This document shows, in pieces, positions 31,481 to 41,056 of a DNA stretch of 42,804 nucleotides. The notes below the pieces were generated by a model. The model was given only the letters and a program-made list of their open reading frames with translations, was not told where the DNA came from and made no database searches. The translations under genes and the position numbers were made by a program. The DNA comes from SIG220 sp045615545 (GTDB lineage Bacteria > Bacillota_I > Bacilli_A > RFN20 > CAG-826). Position 1 is the first letter of the stretch; each line of letters starts with the position of its first letter. The DNA is taken from contig JAZLFA010000007.1 in the NCBI GenBank assembly GCA_045615545.1, positions 1 to 42,804 on the forward strand. The letters run 5' to 3'.

Positions 31481-34129
31481 ATGAAAAAAAAGTTTATTGT
31501 TCCAATGGCTTTGCTTCTTGCGTTAGCTGGAACATTATCTCTTTCTGCTTGTGGTGCTGGGCCTAAAGGCGATTCCGGCTTACCAGGTGAAAAGGGAGAA
31601 AAAGGCGATAAGGGTGATTCTGGCGCAAAAGGCGATAAGGGTGACTCTGGCGAAAAAGGCGAAAAGGGCGACTCTGGCGCTAAAGGTGATTCAGGTCCAA
31701 AAGGTGATTCTGGCGCAAAAGGCGATAAGGGTGACTCTGGCGAAAAAGGCGATAAAGGCGACTCTGGCGCAAAAGGCGATAAGGGTGATTCTGGCGCAAA
31801 AGGCGATAAGGGTGACTCTGGCGAAAAAGGCGAAAAGGGCGACTCTGGCGCAAAAGGTGATTCAGGTCCAAAAGGTGATCCAGGAGAAACAACATGGTCA
31901 AATACTATTGTTAGCCCTGAACATGGTACTATCACTTGTAATGAATGTAGAGGTTCATTTAAAGTTGGTGAAGATGTTTCCTTCACACTTACATTATTTG
32001 GAGACTATGAATTAGATTATTTCTTAGTTAATGGTGAACAAGTATTGCCAACTGCTGATAACGTTACTGTTGAAGGCAATGTGATTACAATTGAATTAAA
32101 AATGGTTGAAGGCGGCATTTATATCGAAGCTGTCACAAAACAATATTGGAGATCATATGCTAATGATAGCGAAATCACATTCTTATTTGATGATTACTCA
32201 AGCGATGATTATGGTTTTGCAAACTTATACATGCTCGCACCTAACCAATATTATTACACAGATGAAAACATTGGTTACCAAACCAAAGGTTTAAAGAAGG
32301 GTGATGAAGGATTGGTTTCTGTTGGTACAGTTGCATTAAACGGCGATTCTCAAGTAGTTAGATTCAACAGATTCGATTCAACTGGTTATGATAGAATTTA
32401 CAATAAATTCTACCTTGCCAAAGAAGACGAAGTATTCCAAGGCCCAATGTGGGTCACAGAATTCGATTCTGTTAATGACTCTTACATTACAAAATTAAGT
32501 ACTTATAAAACATTAAAAGGTGTTGAACCACAGGGTACTAACTACACAAAAATTCAAATTGAAGATGATAGTGGTACTTTAACCAACTTAGGTAATCATG
32601 CTATCAATACAAAATTCATTACTGACTACGGAGGAGCCACAACTAGATTTGACTTCAAATTATGTGACTTCATTTTATCAAACGAATCAAGTGACACATC
32701 TTGTTATCAAGGTAATGTTTCTGCAGAAAACAAAATTGCATTTGAAAGTAATGGTCAAACCTATTACTTCAAAAAGACCACGGTTGATGACCTTGATTCC
32801 AGAATGAAAGAATATGCTAAGAGAAAAGTTCGTTCTGATATGATTATGTTAATGCCACACTACAATATTCCAAGCGCAATGCTTTACCCAGGTGTTTTAG
32901 ATTTAAAAGCTAAATCAAATAACCTTGGTAATAAAGAATGGGGCGGAAACATAAATGCTGGTACTTACACTGCTCCTAACTCACTTAGTGATTTAGGCTA
33001 TCGCTATTGGATTGCTATTATTGAATTCTTATCAAGTAGATATACTTCTGGAGAATTTGGTGGTCTTGAAGCTATCCAAATTGGTAACGAAATCGACTTC
33101 GCTGGCGTTTGGAACGCTAACATGGACTACTGTGCATTTGAAAAATCCACTGGCCAAAAAATGCCAGATATGGAAGATTATGCAGAAGAAAACTATCGTA
33201 CATTACGTTTAGCTGCTAATGCTGCTAAAAAATATAGTGTTGATTTAGTTATGTTAGAATCATTCACCCACCATTGGAATATGACAGCTGCCGAAATTGA
33301 TCATGAATTAGATCCACACAATGCTTTATATAACTCTGATGGTAACTATGCTTATAGACCAAAAGATCTTTGTGACTACTTCCTCAATAAGAGCTTAGAA
33401 CAAGGAAATATTTATTGGGGCTTAGCACCACACCCATACGGTGCAAGAACTCAAGTCTCTGATATTTGGTCAGTTGACTTAGATTATCCAACATATGTTA
33501 ACGGTAATTTAGATACTGGTTACCTCACATATGGCAACTTCGAAGTTTTAGATCAATATTTAAAACAAGATTACGCATTATGCAATGGTAAGATTAGACC
33601 AGTTTGCTTAATGGAAAGTGGTGTCTCTGGATACGATGAATATTCATTAGCGAACGAACACCCATATACAAAATGTCCTGGTGCTGCATATGAATCCAGA
33701 CGTTATGATGAAACATACGGTTGGGTTCAAGCTAACCAACAAGCCTTAGGCTTTATGTACTTCTTTATGAAAGTTTATACAATGGATTCAGTCATCTCTT
33801 ACCCATTCTACGTTTTAACTGATCACGAAGATGGAGAAGCCAACAACGGATTAGCACAAGGCTTATGGAGTTTCGATGGTGAACATCCAAAGAAAATGTT
33901 TGAAATTTGGAAAGATATCGAAGTTATGGAATGGGCTGATCTCCTTACAAAATATAAGGATGTAATCCCTGGTTATAACGATTCTGCTGCTCAAGGCGGT
34001 GTTAATACCAAATTCAAATTTACAACTGAAGATACAATCGTAACAGTCTTTGAAAAAGTCGCCCATGCCTATGGTACCGATGCATTCATTGATTGGAGTG
34101 AAGTATTAAACAGAGTTTTCGGTATTTAA
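31481..34129 (+). CDS. Collagen-like lipoprotein with glycoside-hydrolase-like domain
   Basis: 882 aa. Lipoprotein signal with lipobox LSAC (Cys24). Residues 27-137 are 37 uninterrupted Gly-X-Y triplets of few kinds (GDS, GAK, GDK, GEK), a bacterial collagen stalk. Next come a beta-rich linker (about 140-215) and a large C-terminal domain that resembles DUF5722, a TIM-barrel family with clan GH-A features. IGNEID places Asn-Glu at E537 as likely acid/base, and LMESGVSG gives E712 as likely nucleophile. The protein would stand off the membrane on a trimeric stalk and cleave or bind a glycan, perhaps the polymer made here. Own promoter; strong terminator behind. Substrate unknown. Confidence 0.85.
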   Translation: MKKKFIVPMALLLALAGTLSLSACGAGPKGDSGLPGEKGEKGDKGDSGAKGDKGDSGEKGEKGDSGAKGDSGPKGDSGAKGDKGDSGEKGDKGDSGAKGDKGDSGAKGDKGDSGEKGEKGDSGAKGDSGPKGDPGETTWSNTIVSPEHGTITCNECRGSFKVGEDVSFTLTLFGDYELDYFLVNGEQVLPTADNVTVEGNVITIELKMVEGGIYIEAVTKQYWRSYANDSEITFLFDDYSSDDYGFANLYMLAPNQYYYTDENIGYQTKGLKKGDEGLVSVGTVALNGDSQVVRFNRFDSTGYDRIYNKFYLAKEDEVFQGPMWVTEFDSVNDSYITKLSTYKTLKGVEPQGTNYTKIQIEDDSGTLTNLGNHAINTKFITDYGGATTRFDFKLCDFILSNESSDTSCYQGNVSAENKIAFESNGQTYYFKKTTVDDLDSRMKEYAKRKVRSDMIMLMPHYNIPSAMLYPGVLDLKAKSNNLGNKEWGGNINAGTYTAPNSLSDLGYRYWIAIIEFLSSRYTSGEFGGLEAIQIGNEIDFAGVWNANMDYCAFEKSTGQKMPDMEDYAEENYRTLRLAANAAKKYSVDLVMLESFTHHWNMTAAEIDHELDPHNALYNSDGNYAYRPKDLCDYFLNKSLEQGNIYWGLAPHPYGARTQVSDIWSVDLDYPTYVNGNLDTGYLTYGNFEVLDQYLKQDYALCNGKIRPVCLMESGVSGYDEYSLANEHPYTKCPGAAYESRRYDETYGWVQANQQALGFMYFFMKVYTMDSVISYPFYVLTDHEDGEANNGLAQGLWSFDGEHPKKMFEIWKDIEVMEWADLLTKYKDVIPGYNDSAAQGGVNTKFKFTTEDTIVTVFEKVAHAYGTDAFIDWSEVLNRVFGI
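31559..31891 (+). repeat. Tandem Gly-X-Y coding repeats
   Basis: Imperfect 9-bp units, combined into repeats of 18, 27 and longer, encode the collagen stalk. Blocks such as GGCGATAAGGGTGACTCTGG recur nearly exactly, so copy number is likely to vary by slippage. The reverse strand gives a spurious Pro-Glu-Ser-rich open frame that is only the mirror of this repeat. Confidence 0.9.
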
Positions 34130-34140
34130 TTAACTGAATT

Positions 34141-34168
34141 AAGCCACCCGGGAAACTGGGTGGCTTTT
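34141..34168 (+). terminator. Strong terminator after the collagen-like gene
   Basis: AAGCCACCC (34141-34149) pairs with GGGTGGCTT (34158-34166) around an 8-base loop, followed by TTTT. Separates the two halves of the polysaccharide locus. Confidence 0.92.
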
Positions 34169-34172
34169 ACGC

Positions 34173-34178
34173 TATTAT
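34173..34178 (+). promoter_or_regulatory. -10-like box directly before the MBOAT gene
   Basis: TATTAT lies 6 nt before the ATG at 34185 and 5 nt after the terminator T-run. The -35 position would fall in the terminator loop, with no good match. No ribosome site is present, so a leaderless message is the simplest reading. Confidence 0.4.
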
Positions 34179-34184
34179 TGAATT

Positions 34185-35630
34185 ATGTTATTTAATTCAT
34201 TAGAATTTTTAATTTTCTTACCAATAGTGTTTATACTCTATTGGCTTTTCCCTAAAAAGATGAAATGGGTCATTTTATTAGCGGCCTCTTACATCTTTTA
34301 TTTAGCGTGGAACTGGAAATTGATATTCTTAATCTTATTTACAACACTTGTCTCATATGGGGCATCGTTACTAATAAGTAAGTACAATAATAGCAAAAAA
34401 CTTAAGATAACTTTTTTAACATCAGCGTTAGTTTTGTGTTTTGGCGTTTTAATCTTTTTCAAATATGTTCCGTTTTTTTACGACGTGTACGCGGACATAG
34501 CGAAGTGTTTTAACCCTGATTTTAAAAAAGGCGTCTTATCGATAATTCTTCCTGTCGGTATTTCCTTTTATACATTCCAAACAGCCTCATACGTTATAGA
34601 TGTATATAAAGGTAAATTCCCTGCTGAAAAACATTTGGGATATTATGCTTTGTTTGTTACATATTTTCCTCAGTTGGTTGCTGGACCAATTGAAAGACCT
34701 GGCGATTTATTACCTCAATTAAAAGCAGATAAAAAAATTACTGATGTTAAATATAAGGACGCATTTAGAATAATGCTCGTAGGCTTCTTTAAGAAGATTG
34801 CAATTGCAGATATTATTGGCATTATTGTAAATAACGTTTATCAAAGTGTTGGTGACGCGAATGGTTTAACAGCATTAATTGCAACTGTGTTGTTTGCGTT
34901 CCAAATCTTATGTGACTTTTCTGGATATTCAGATATCGCGGTTGGGTGTTCAAAATTGTTTGGAGTTGATTTAACAGAAAACTTTAATTCTCCATATACA
35001 TCCAAATCGATTAAAGAATTTTGGGGTAGATGGCATATTACATTATCTAGTTGGTTAAGAGATTACATATATATTCCAATCGGTGGAAGCAAAAAAGGGA
35101 TTTGGAGATGGATTCTTGCTGTTATGACCGTCTTCTTTGTTTCTGGATTATGGCATGGCGCAAATTACACATTTATTATTTGGGGACTTGCCTTTGGTGT
35201 GCTCACTCTTAAATATCGTAATAAAGCCTGGGAAAAGCTTAAAGTTAATCCGACCGGAAAGGTAGTCTCAATATTAAGAATAGTCGGAACATTTATAATG
35301 GTTGATTTACTTTGGATATTCTTTAGAAGCAATAATATTCAAGATGCTGGAACAATATTTGTAAAGATTTTTAGTGACTGGGGAAATATGAGAAACGCTA
35401 TTGCAGCAATGGGATTTAATTTACATAAAGCCATTTACATTCCAATAGCAATTGTTTCGACATTCTTTATTGATTATCTAAAAAATATGCATAAACATGA
35501 ATGTAAATTATTCACTAATGATTATGTAAGAATAGTGGTTTATGGATTATTAATTGGTGTTACCGCGTGTGCATGGTTCTATTTGCAATCATCTAACATC
35601 GGTTCATCTTTCATATATTTCCAATTCTAA
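34185..35630 (+). CDS. MBOAT-family O-acyltransferase
   Basis: 481 aa with about ten membrane spans, AlgI/PatA/DltB-like. Such proteins carry an acyl group, usually acetyl, across the membrane for transfer to an exported polymer. Signatures are FPQLVAGPIERPGDLLPQL, YSDIAVGCSKLFGVDLTENFNSPY, SIKEFWGRWHITLSSWLRDYIYIPIGGS and SGLWHGANYTF with the essential His324. The next gene encodes an SGNH partner, so the two form an AlgI/AlgX- or PatA/PatB-like pair. Acetyl on the capsule or on peptidoglycan are both possible. No DltA or DltC is present in the window, which argues against D-alanylation. Confidence 0.92.
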   Translation: MLFNSLEFLIFLPIVFILYWLFPKKMKWVILLAASYIFYLAWNWKLIFLILFTTLVSYGASLLISKYNNSKKLKITFLTSALVLCFGVLIFFKYVPFFYDVYADIAKCFNPDFKKGVLSIILPVGISFYTFQTASYVIDVYKGKFPAEKHLGYYALFVTYFPQLVAGPIERPGDLLPQLKADKKITDVKYKDAFRIMLVGFFKKIAIADIIGIIVNNVYQSVGDANGLTALIATVLFAFQILCDFSGYSDIAVGCSKLFGVDLTENFNSPYTSKSIKEFWGRWHITLSSWLRDYIYIPIGGSKKGIWRWILAVMTVFFVSGLWHGANYTFIIWGLAFGVLTLKYRNKAWEKLKVNPTGKVVSILRIVGTFIMVDLLWIFFRSNNIQDAGTIFVKIFSDWGNMRNAIAAMGFNLHKAIYIPIAIVSTFFIDYLKNMHKHECKLFTNDYVRIVVYGLLIGVTACAWFYLQSSNIGSSFIYFQF

Positions 35631-35645
35631 AGGGGAGGGTGCAGT

Positions 35646-37127
35646 ATGAAAAAATGGTTGCTTAAATTGTTAATTGTGCTGGTTGCTTTATTAGTCGCTC
35701 CTATAACTTTAACTATTGTTACAGAAAATCTTCCTGATCAATATAGCAAGACATATCTTTCCGAAATGCAAGATAAGTATGCTTTACTAACAGAGACAAA
35801 ACAAAAGAAAATCATTTTTGTTGGTGGCAGTGCGATGGCCTTTGGCCTTAGAAGTGATTTAATTGAAAGTGAATTCCCTGATTATAAAGTTGTTAATTAT
35901 GGACTATATGGAACAATTGGCACAAAGTTTATGATGGACACATCAAGAGCAAATATTGATAAGGACGATATCGTTATTCTTTCTCCAGAAATTAATGCTC
36001 AAACCTATTCGCTATATTTCAATCCAAAAACCATTTTACAAGCCACTAATGGTGTTTCACCAATGTTCAATACTTTGCCATTAAAAGATAAGATTGATTT
36101 AATTTATAATTACCCATATTACATGAGCAAAAAGCTTCAACTTGCAATGTCTAATTCGGCACCAGATCCAGTTGGCATTTATCGTCATGATTCATTTAAC
36201 GAATATGGTGATATCTCTGCCCCAAGAACAGAAAACATAATGAACAATGGTTATGATTCTACCACTCCGATTTTATATACAAACGATATTATCAATCCTG
36301 ATTTTGTTAACTATGTTAATCATTACAATAACTTTGTCAGAAGTAAAAAAGCAAAGTTGTATTTTGGCTTTTCTCCATGTAATTATTTAGCCGTTTCTTC
36401 TAGTAAAAAGGTACGCACTACATTCCAAGAAAAACTAAATCAAGATTTATATTGTGATTTGTTATTTAACGTTGAAGACTCTATTATGGATGCAGCGTAT
36501 TTCTATGATACCAATTTCCATCTTAATGATTATGGAACAATTTATTACTCAAATTTAATGGTTAATGCTATTAAGATAAAGCTTGGAAAAGAAGCGCATA
36601 TTGATCCAATTCCTGTTCCAACACCATCATCTAGTTCATCTTCTTCGATAATTGGACCAGATCCAAGAGATATTGCTTTGCCGTTAAAAGATTATCGCGG
36701 GGAACCTAACAATGATTATATAAAATGTTTTGATTACCAACTTGTTGGCGATTCTTATCAAATAGTTGGCGTTAAAGATAAATATAAAGACCTTGAAGAG
36801 GCAATCTTGCCATCTTCTTATAATGGTAAAGAGATAACTGTACTTTCTAGCAAAGCCCTATATGGCTGTACAAAGCTTCAAAGACTTGGAATTGGTAATT
36901 CTTATAAAGTCCTCGAGGCTGAGGCCTTTAGTGGCTGTATCAGCCTAGAAAAGGTCTTTTTATACCAAATGGATGGAAACAAAATAACTCCACACTCAAC
37001 AGATCTACTCGTTGGGGCGTGTCGTAATATAAGAATTTATGTACCAGAAGGTGCAAATTATTCGGTTGGCTATGTTTGGATTAATTACCAAAATTATATT
37101 TCGTATTTTAAGGTAGGAGAACAATAA
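35646..37127 (+). CDS. SGNH acyltransferase fused to BspA-type leucine-rich repeats
   Basis: 493 aa. An N-terminal membrane anchor (4-25) is followed by an SGNH-hydrolase-like domain: FVGGSAMAFG with Ser62 as nucleophile, and D288-TNF-H292 as the DxxH end of the triad. A Pro/Ser linker (about 321-335) leads to a C-terminal segment (about 350-490) with two BspA-type LRR_5 units (ALYGCTKLQRLGIGN, AFSGCISLEKVFLY). With the MBOAT gene 15 bp upstream it probably completes acyl transfer to a polymer outside the cell. The repeats may bind the glycan or another protein. AGGGGAGGG ribosome site. The fusion is unusual. Confidence 0.85.
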   Translation: MKKWLLKLLIVLVALLVAPITLTIVTENLPDQYSKTYLSEMQDKYALLTETKQKKIIFVGGSAMAFGLRSDLIESEFPDYKVVNYGLYGTIGTKFMMDTSRANIDKDDIVILSPEINAQTYSLYFNPKTILQATNGVSPMFNTLPLKDKIDLIYNYPYYMSKKLQLAMSNSAPDPVGIYRHDSFNEYGDISAPRTENIMNNGYDSTTPILYTNDIINPDFVNYVNHYNNFVRSKKAKLYFGFSPCNYLAVSSSKKVRTTFQEKLNQDLYCDLLFNVEDSIMDAAYFYDTNFHLNDYGTIYYSNLMVNAIKIKLGKEAHIDPIPVPTPSSSSSSSIIGPDPRDIALPLKDYRGEPNNDYIKCFDYQLVGDSYQIVGVKDKYKDLEEAILPSSYNGKEITVLSSKALYGCTKLQRLGIGNSYKVLEAEAFSGCISLEKVFLYQMDGNKITPHSTDLLVGACRNIRIYVPEGANYSVGYVWINYQNYISYFKVGEQ

Positions 37128-39592
37128 TGAAAAAGAAGTTATTCATTTTACCTTTAATACTTCTTATGAGTTTATCGATAACTGGTTGCTCATTTGTTTC
37201 TTTTGCTGAAAATACTGAAATGCCATCCAGTATGGTCGAAGAACTTAATCGTGAAAAGAAACTTTATATTGAAAAACTATGTAGTGTTTCTGATGAGAGC
37301 AAATTTTATGAAGAAGAATTGCGTATTTTTCGTAATTTACTTAAAGAAGGATGTTTGGAAATTAATGAAGCAACTAAAGTTGAAGATATCATCGCAATTT
37401 ATAATCAGTATAAAAACGATATCCTTGCTCTTAAAACAATAGAACAATATGAGAAAGAAAGATTTGAAGCTTATAAACAAGCCGCTATCGTTGGTGTTGT
37501 AATAAGTGTTGATATTAATGATTATCGTGAGAAAGAAGCGGAGCAGGTTTCTGAATTAATCAATAATGTTATTGTAAATATCGAAAACGCCACAACATAT
37601 CTTGAGGTTGATGAGGCAGTCAGGGAATTTGCAATTAAGTTATACGAAATTAAAACCGATAAAGAACTATACGAAGAAGAATTGGCGGAAATAAAGAAGA
37701 GCGCTATCGAGGTGGTTGAAACACTAGTGGAACCGTCTTTATATCGTGAAAATGAACAAAAAATAATAATAAATTTACAAAAAGAATTTAAGGAAAAAGT
37801 GCAGCTTATCAAACAGAAAGAGAACGTCTATACTTTGCAAGCTGAATACGAAGAAAAAATATACAACGTTAAAACAGATGCGCAGTTGACACACGAAGAA
37901 AGAGTTGCCTACGCAGATTCTGTTTATTCTGAACTTCTTTCTATTTATCTAAATATTGAAAAAGATCCTATTAAAATCGCTGCAAAAACCAAAGAATTGC
38001 AGGTTTTACGAGAAGATTTGATTGTTACAGATACAGAAAGAGAGTGCACATATAAGTACTTTGTAGCAAAGGGAAACTTATATTTAGATTTAGCAAAAAT
38101 TAATGACAGTTTTGGACTTCATTACTATAAAGGGAACCATGCAGAAGCACTCCTATATTATGTTGATTTGGCCAAGGTTGATCCGTCTATTATTGATTTA
38201 GCAAAACAAATAATTGAAAACGAGTATAAAAAAGTTTTATCTGCGACTAATTTTGAAACAATATCAACCAATTTAGAAAACGCATACCACAAACTAGATA
38301 ATTTGGAAGAAAACGAAGAAATTCTAGTTCATAAGTTTATTCAAAGAATTACGAACAAATATGGTGATATTTTAGAATTACCTCGAAATGGATTATTAGA
38401 GGCTAATGATAATTTTGAATTGGGTCAAATTATTGATTACTATGCTTTTTATCAAATCGACGATAGTTCTTTAGAAAGGGACACTTTTAAAGTTAAGTTA
38501 AATTACGTCCTTCAATTAAAAGATATCAAAAATACTATCTTTGCTTATAGTGAATTAATTCAAAATAGCATGGACTATTCTTATTCTTTAGATTCTGATA
38601 ATACATTGACAATTAAACTTATTCCTCACGGATTCCAAACAAGCTATTGGATAAATTGGAAAACAAGAGTAAACAGAGTGAACATTATGGACTATTCTTC
38701 TGATAGTGTTGGTACAAAAAGAGATGATTCTTTCTCTTCTTTTGAATATAAAAAATATGAAAAAATAGTAAATAATGTATGGAATTCAAACCAACTATGG
38801 TTTGCATTAGAACATGGATACAATCCTATTTGTGTTAGTGGAAGCTCTGCTCAAACTTGTTTAAATAGTGCTGAAAATATATGTCGTTCCTCATTAAGGG
38901 ATGATATGACAATAGAAGAAAAGGTATATCGTTTATTTGATTATTTTGCCAAAACATCAAAGAATGCTTGGTTTGTTTATTGGGACGTAGACTCCTTAAA
39001 TGCTGCCACAAAATGGAATAACTTATATCGAATAGCGGAAGGCGCTCTTAATTATCATTTTGGCGCTTGCCAATCTTTCACAAGAGCCTTCTCAATCCTT
39101 TTAGGAATTGAAGGTATTGAAAATGTTATTAGAAAATCATCGGCCACATTTGGCGATGATGTTCACATTGATAACTTAATTAAATGTAGCAATGATACAT
39201 ATTATTTATCAAACCCTCATGACTCATTGGGCGTTGAAACAACTGGCAATTACCTTTCTTTATTAAATACGCTTAATGATAATAATTCATTTAAGAGCGT
39301 GGCTAAACTATATCCTAATGTTACTATTTCAACCGAAATTAGTGATGTTTATAAGAACCTTAATTATAAAGGCACAAGTTTATACGCCAACAATATTGAT
39401 GAGTTTAAGAATATTGTTTCTGTTTTGAGTTCTAATGGTGAGAAAAACTATGTAAATATTTTTGTTCCTACTAGTATAGAAAGTCAGGCAGTAAATTACG
39501 TCAAAGGTCTTAAAACATTCAATGTTATTAATGGGACTGCAACTGGCATAAATTCTAGCAGTATTAGAAATCTCATGATTGCGTATGTATAA
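37127..39592 (+). CDS. Lipoprotein with coiled coil and transglutaminase-like domain
   Basis: 821 aa. Signal peptide and lipobox (ITGC, Cys21). Residues about 30-460 are charged, helical and repetitive (EExKxxAIE…), probably a long coiled coil. The C-terminal third has a transglutaminase/protease-like core: GACQSFTRAFSILLGIEG gives Cys648, DVHIDNLIK gives His680, and YYLSNP has Asn696 where the usual Asp would be. Such domains act on wall peptides or proteins; with Asn for Asp it could be weak or non-catalytic. ATG overlaps the previous stop (TAATG), with AGGAGA before it, so it is co-translated with the acyltransferase pair. Confidence 0.75.
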   Translation: MKKKLFILPLILLMSLSITGCSFVSFAENTEMPSSMVEELNREKKLYIEKLCSVSDESKFYEEELRIFRNLLKEGCLEINEATKVEDIIAIYNQYKNDILALKTIEQYEKERFEAYKQAAIVGVVISVDINDYREKEAEQVSELINNVIVNIENATTYLEVDEAVREFAIKLYEIKTDKELYEEELAEIKKSAIEVVETLVEPSLYRENEQKIIINLQKEFKEKVQLIKQKENVYTLQAEYEEKIYNVKTDAQLTHEERVAYADSVYSELLSIYLNIEKDPIKIAAKTKELQVLREDLIVTDTERECTYKYFVAKGNLYLDLAKINDSFGLHYYKGNHAEALLYYVDLAKVDPSIIDLAKQIIENEYKKVLSATNFETISTNLENAYHKLDNLEENEEILVHKFIQRITNKYGDILELPRNGLLEANDNFELGQIIDYYAFYQIDDSSLERDTFKVKLNYVLQLKDIKNTIFAYSELIQNSMDYSYSLDSDNTLTIKLIPHGFQTSYWINWKTRVNRVNIMDYSSDSVGTKRDDSFSSFEYKKYEKIVNNVWNSNQLWFALEHGYNPICVSGSSAQTCLNSAENICRSSLRDDMTIEEKVYRLFDYFAKTSKNAWFVYWDVDSLNAATKWNNLYRIAEGALNYHFGACQSFTRAFSILLGIEGIENVIRKSSATFGDDVHIDNLIKCSNDTYYLSNPHDSLGVETTGNYLSLLNTLNDNNSFKSVAKLYPNVTISTEISDVYKNLNYKGTSLYANNIDEFKNIVSVLSSNGEKNYVNIFVPTSIESQAVNYVKGLKTFNVINGTATGINSSSIRNLMIAYV

Positions 39593-39593
39593 T
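39588..39593 (+). promoter_or_regulatory. -10 box directly before the flippase gene
   Basis: TATAAT spans the stop codon of the preceding gene and ends 8 nt before ATG 39602. No ribosome site. Transcription from it would start at about the ATG. Confidence 0.45.
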
Positions 39594-39601
39594 GAGATAG
39601 C

Positions 39602-41053
39602 ATGGAAGAGCAAACTGAAAGAATAGAAGAACAAGAAAAATCAAAGGCCTTATTTAAAAATATTGTCTTTGTCTTTTTCTCCTCCCTTGTTGTAATATTA
39701 GCAGGAGTTTTAGCCGGTCTTCTTGTCCCAAAAATCATGGATGTTGGAGATTATGGATATTATAAGAAGTTTATCCTATATACTTCGTATGCTGGCTTAT
39801 TACACTTTGGTTTTTGCGATGGCATTTTCTTATTTTATTCTGGTAAAAATTATGATGAATTAGATAAAGATAAATTTTCATTTCTTACAAAATTTTATTT
39901 CTTATTTGAATTAATCTTTTTAGGATTAATTATTGGTGGATCATTTATATTCCTAAAAGATGTTTATCGCGTTATTGGAATCATCGTGGCGATTAATATT
40001 TATTTTACCAATATTGTTTCCTATTTTGAGTTATTAACTCAAGCGGTGTCCAAGTTTAAATTATTATCTATTAGAAAATTAATTAATGGTTTTTTGACCA
40101 TTGGTATCGTTGTTATTTTGTTTGTTGTTTATAAAACAAGCGGCGTTGGCCCCAAGTTTTATTTATATGCTGCATTAACAACTGGAATTAATGTGCTTTT
40201 GGCGGGGCTATACTGTATTACTTATAGAAAGATTGTTTTCTCCTTACCAAAACAAAAATATTATGGTGAAGTTGGCAAATTATTTAAGGTTGGTGTCGTT
40301 TTACTTGTTTCTAATTTAATATCACAACTAGTATTTTTGGTTGATCAGCAATTTGTTTCAATTGCGTTTCCAAATGAAGATTACGCGATATATGCATTTG
40401 CGTATAGCATGGTTAATATTATTTCTAACGCCATCTGTGCTGTTTCTGCTGTTATTTTCCCGACATTAAAGAAACAAGATAATGATGAGGCGTTAGAAAA
40501 ATACTCATTCGCTAATGCCATAACGCACATATTTGCGGCCGCTTCATTATTGAGTTATTTCGTCTTCTATTTCATTATCAAATATTATCTTGATAAGTAT
40601 ATGGGATCACTTAATATTTTGAAAATTATTCTGCCGGGATTATTGCTTACCACATCCATATCAATAATTAAATATAATTATTACAAGAGGTTTAATATGA
40701 TTAAACAATATCTTATTATCTCTCTTAGTATATTGCTCTTAGCTATTGGAGCAGACTTCCTTTTATATTACACAACGCATTCGATGGAATGGCTATCGAT
40801 CGTGTCTGTTATTGTTATATTTGTTTGGTATTTGATAGTGGAACTATATTTACATCACAAACACCCTCAAACAAAGTTTATCAAAAACTTAATCTTTATC
40901 GTTGTTTGTGTTACCGGATATTACCTAACTTACTTGGTTAATAATATTTGGTTAGAGTTAGCAATCTATTTGCCTGTATTAATTTTATCCTGTATTATTT
41001 TTTATAGAGCAGAAATAAAAAATTTATTTCTAACTCTTTTTAAGAAAAAGTAA
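39602..41053 (+). CDS. Wzx-type polysaccharide flippase
   Basis: 483 aa with twelve to fourteen spans in the MOP superfamily layout. The N-terminus VFFSSLVVILAGVLAGLLVPKIMDVGDYGYYKKFILY is the common RfbX/Wzx start. It would flip undecaprenyl-linked repeat units to the outer face for the Wzy polymerases of this locus. Preceded by a TATAAT instead of a ribosome site. Directly followed by two glycosyltransferase genes (gaps of 3 and 1 bp). Confidence 0.88.
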   Translation: MEEQTERIEEQEKSKALFKNIVFVFFSSLVVILAGVLAGLLVPKIMDVGDYGYYKKFILYTSYAGLLHFGFCDGIFLFYSGKNYDELDKDKFSFLTKFYFLFELIFLGLIIGGSFIFLKDVYRVIGIIVAINIYFTNIVSYFELLTQAVSKFKLLSIRKLINGFLTIGIVVILFVVYKTSGVGPKFYLYAALTTGINVLLAGLYCITYRKIVFSLPKQKYYGEVGKLFKVGVVLLVSNLISQLVFLVDQQFVSIAFPNEDYAIYAFAYSMVNIISNAICAVSAVIFPTLKKQDNDEALEKYSFANAITHIFAAASLLSYFVFYFIIKYYLDKYMGSLNILKIILPGLLLTTSISIIKYNYYKRFNMIKQYLIISLSILLLAIGADFLLYYTTHSMEWLSIVSVIVIFVWYLIVELYLHHKHPQTKFIKNLIFIVVCVTGYYLTYLVNNIWLELAIYLPVLILSCIIFYRAEIKNLFLTLFKKK

Positions 41054-41056
41054 TTT

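Noticed and set aside
31462..31986. Minus-strand 174-aa Pro-Glu-Ser-rich open frame
   Set aside because: It is the mirror of the collagen-coding repeat; it has no ribosome site and lies wholly within a well-supported gene.
34185..37127. dlt operon for D-alanylation of teichoic acid
   Set aside because: DltA and DltC are absent, and the SGNH partner has a leucine-rich C-terminus unlike DltD.
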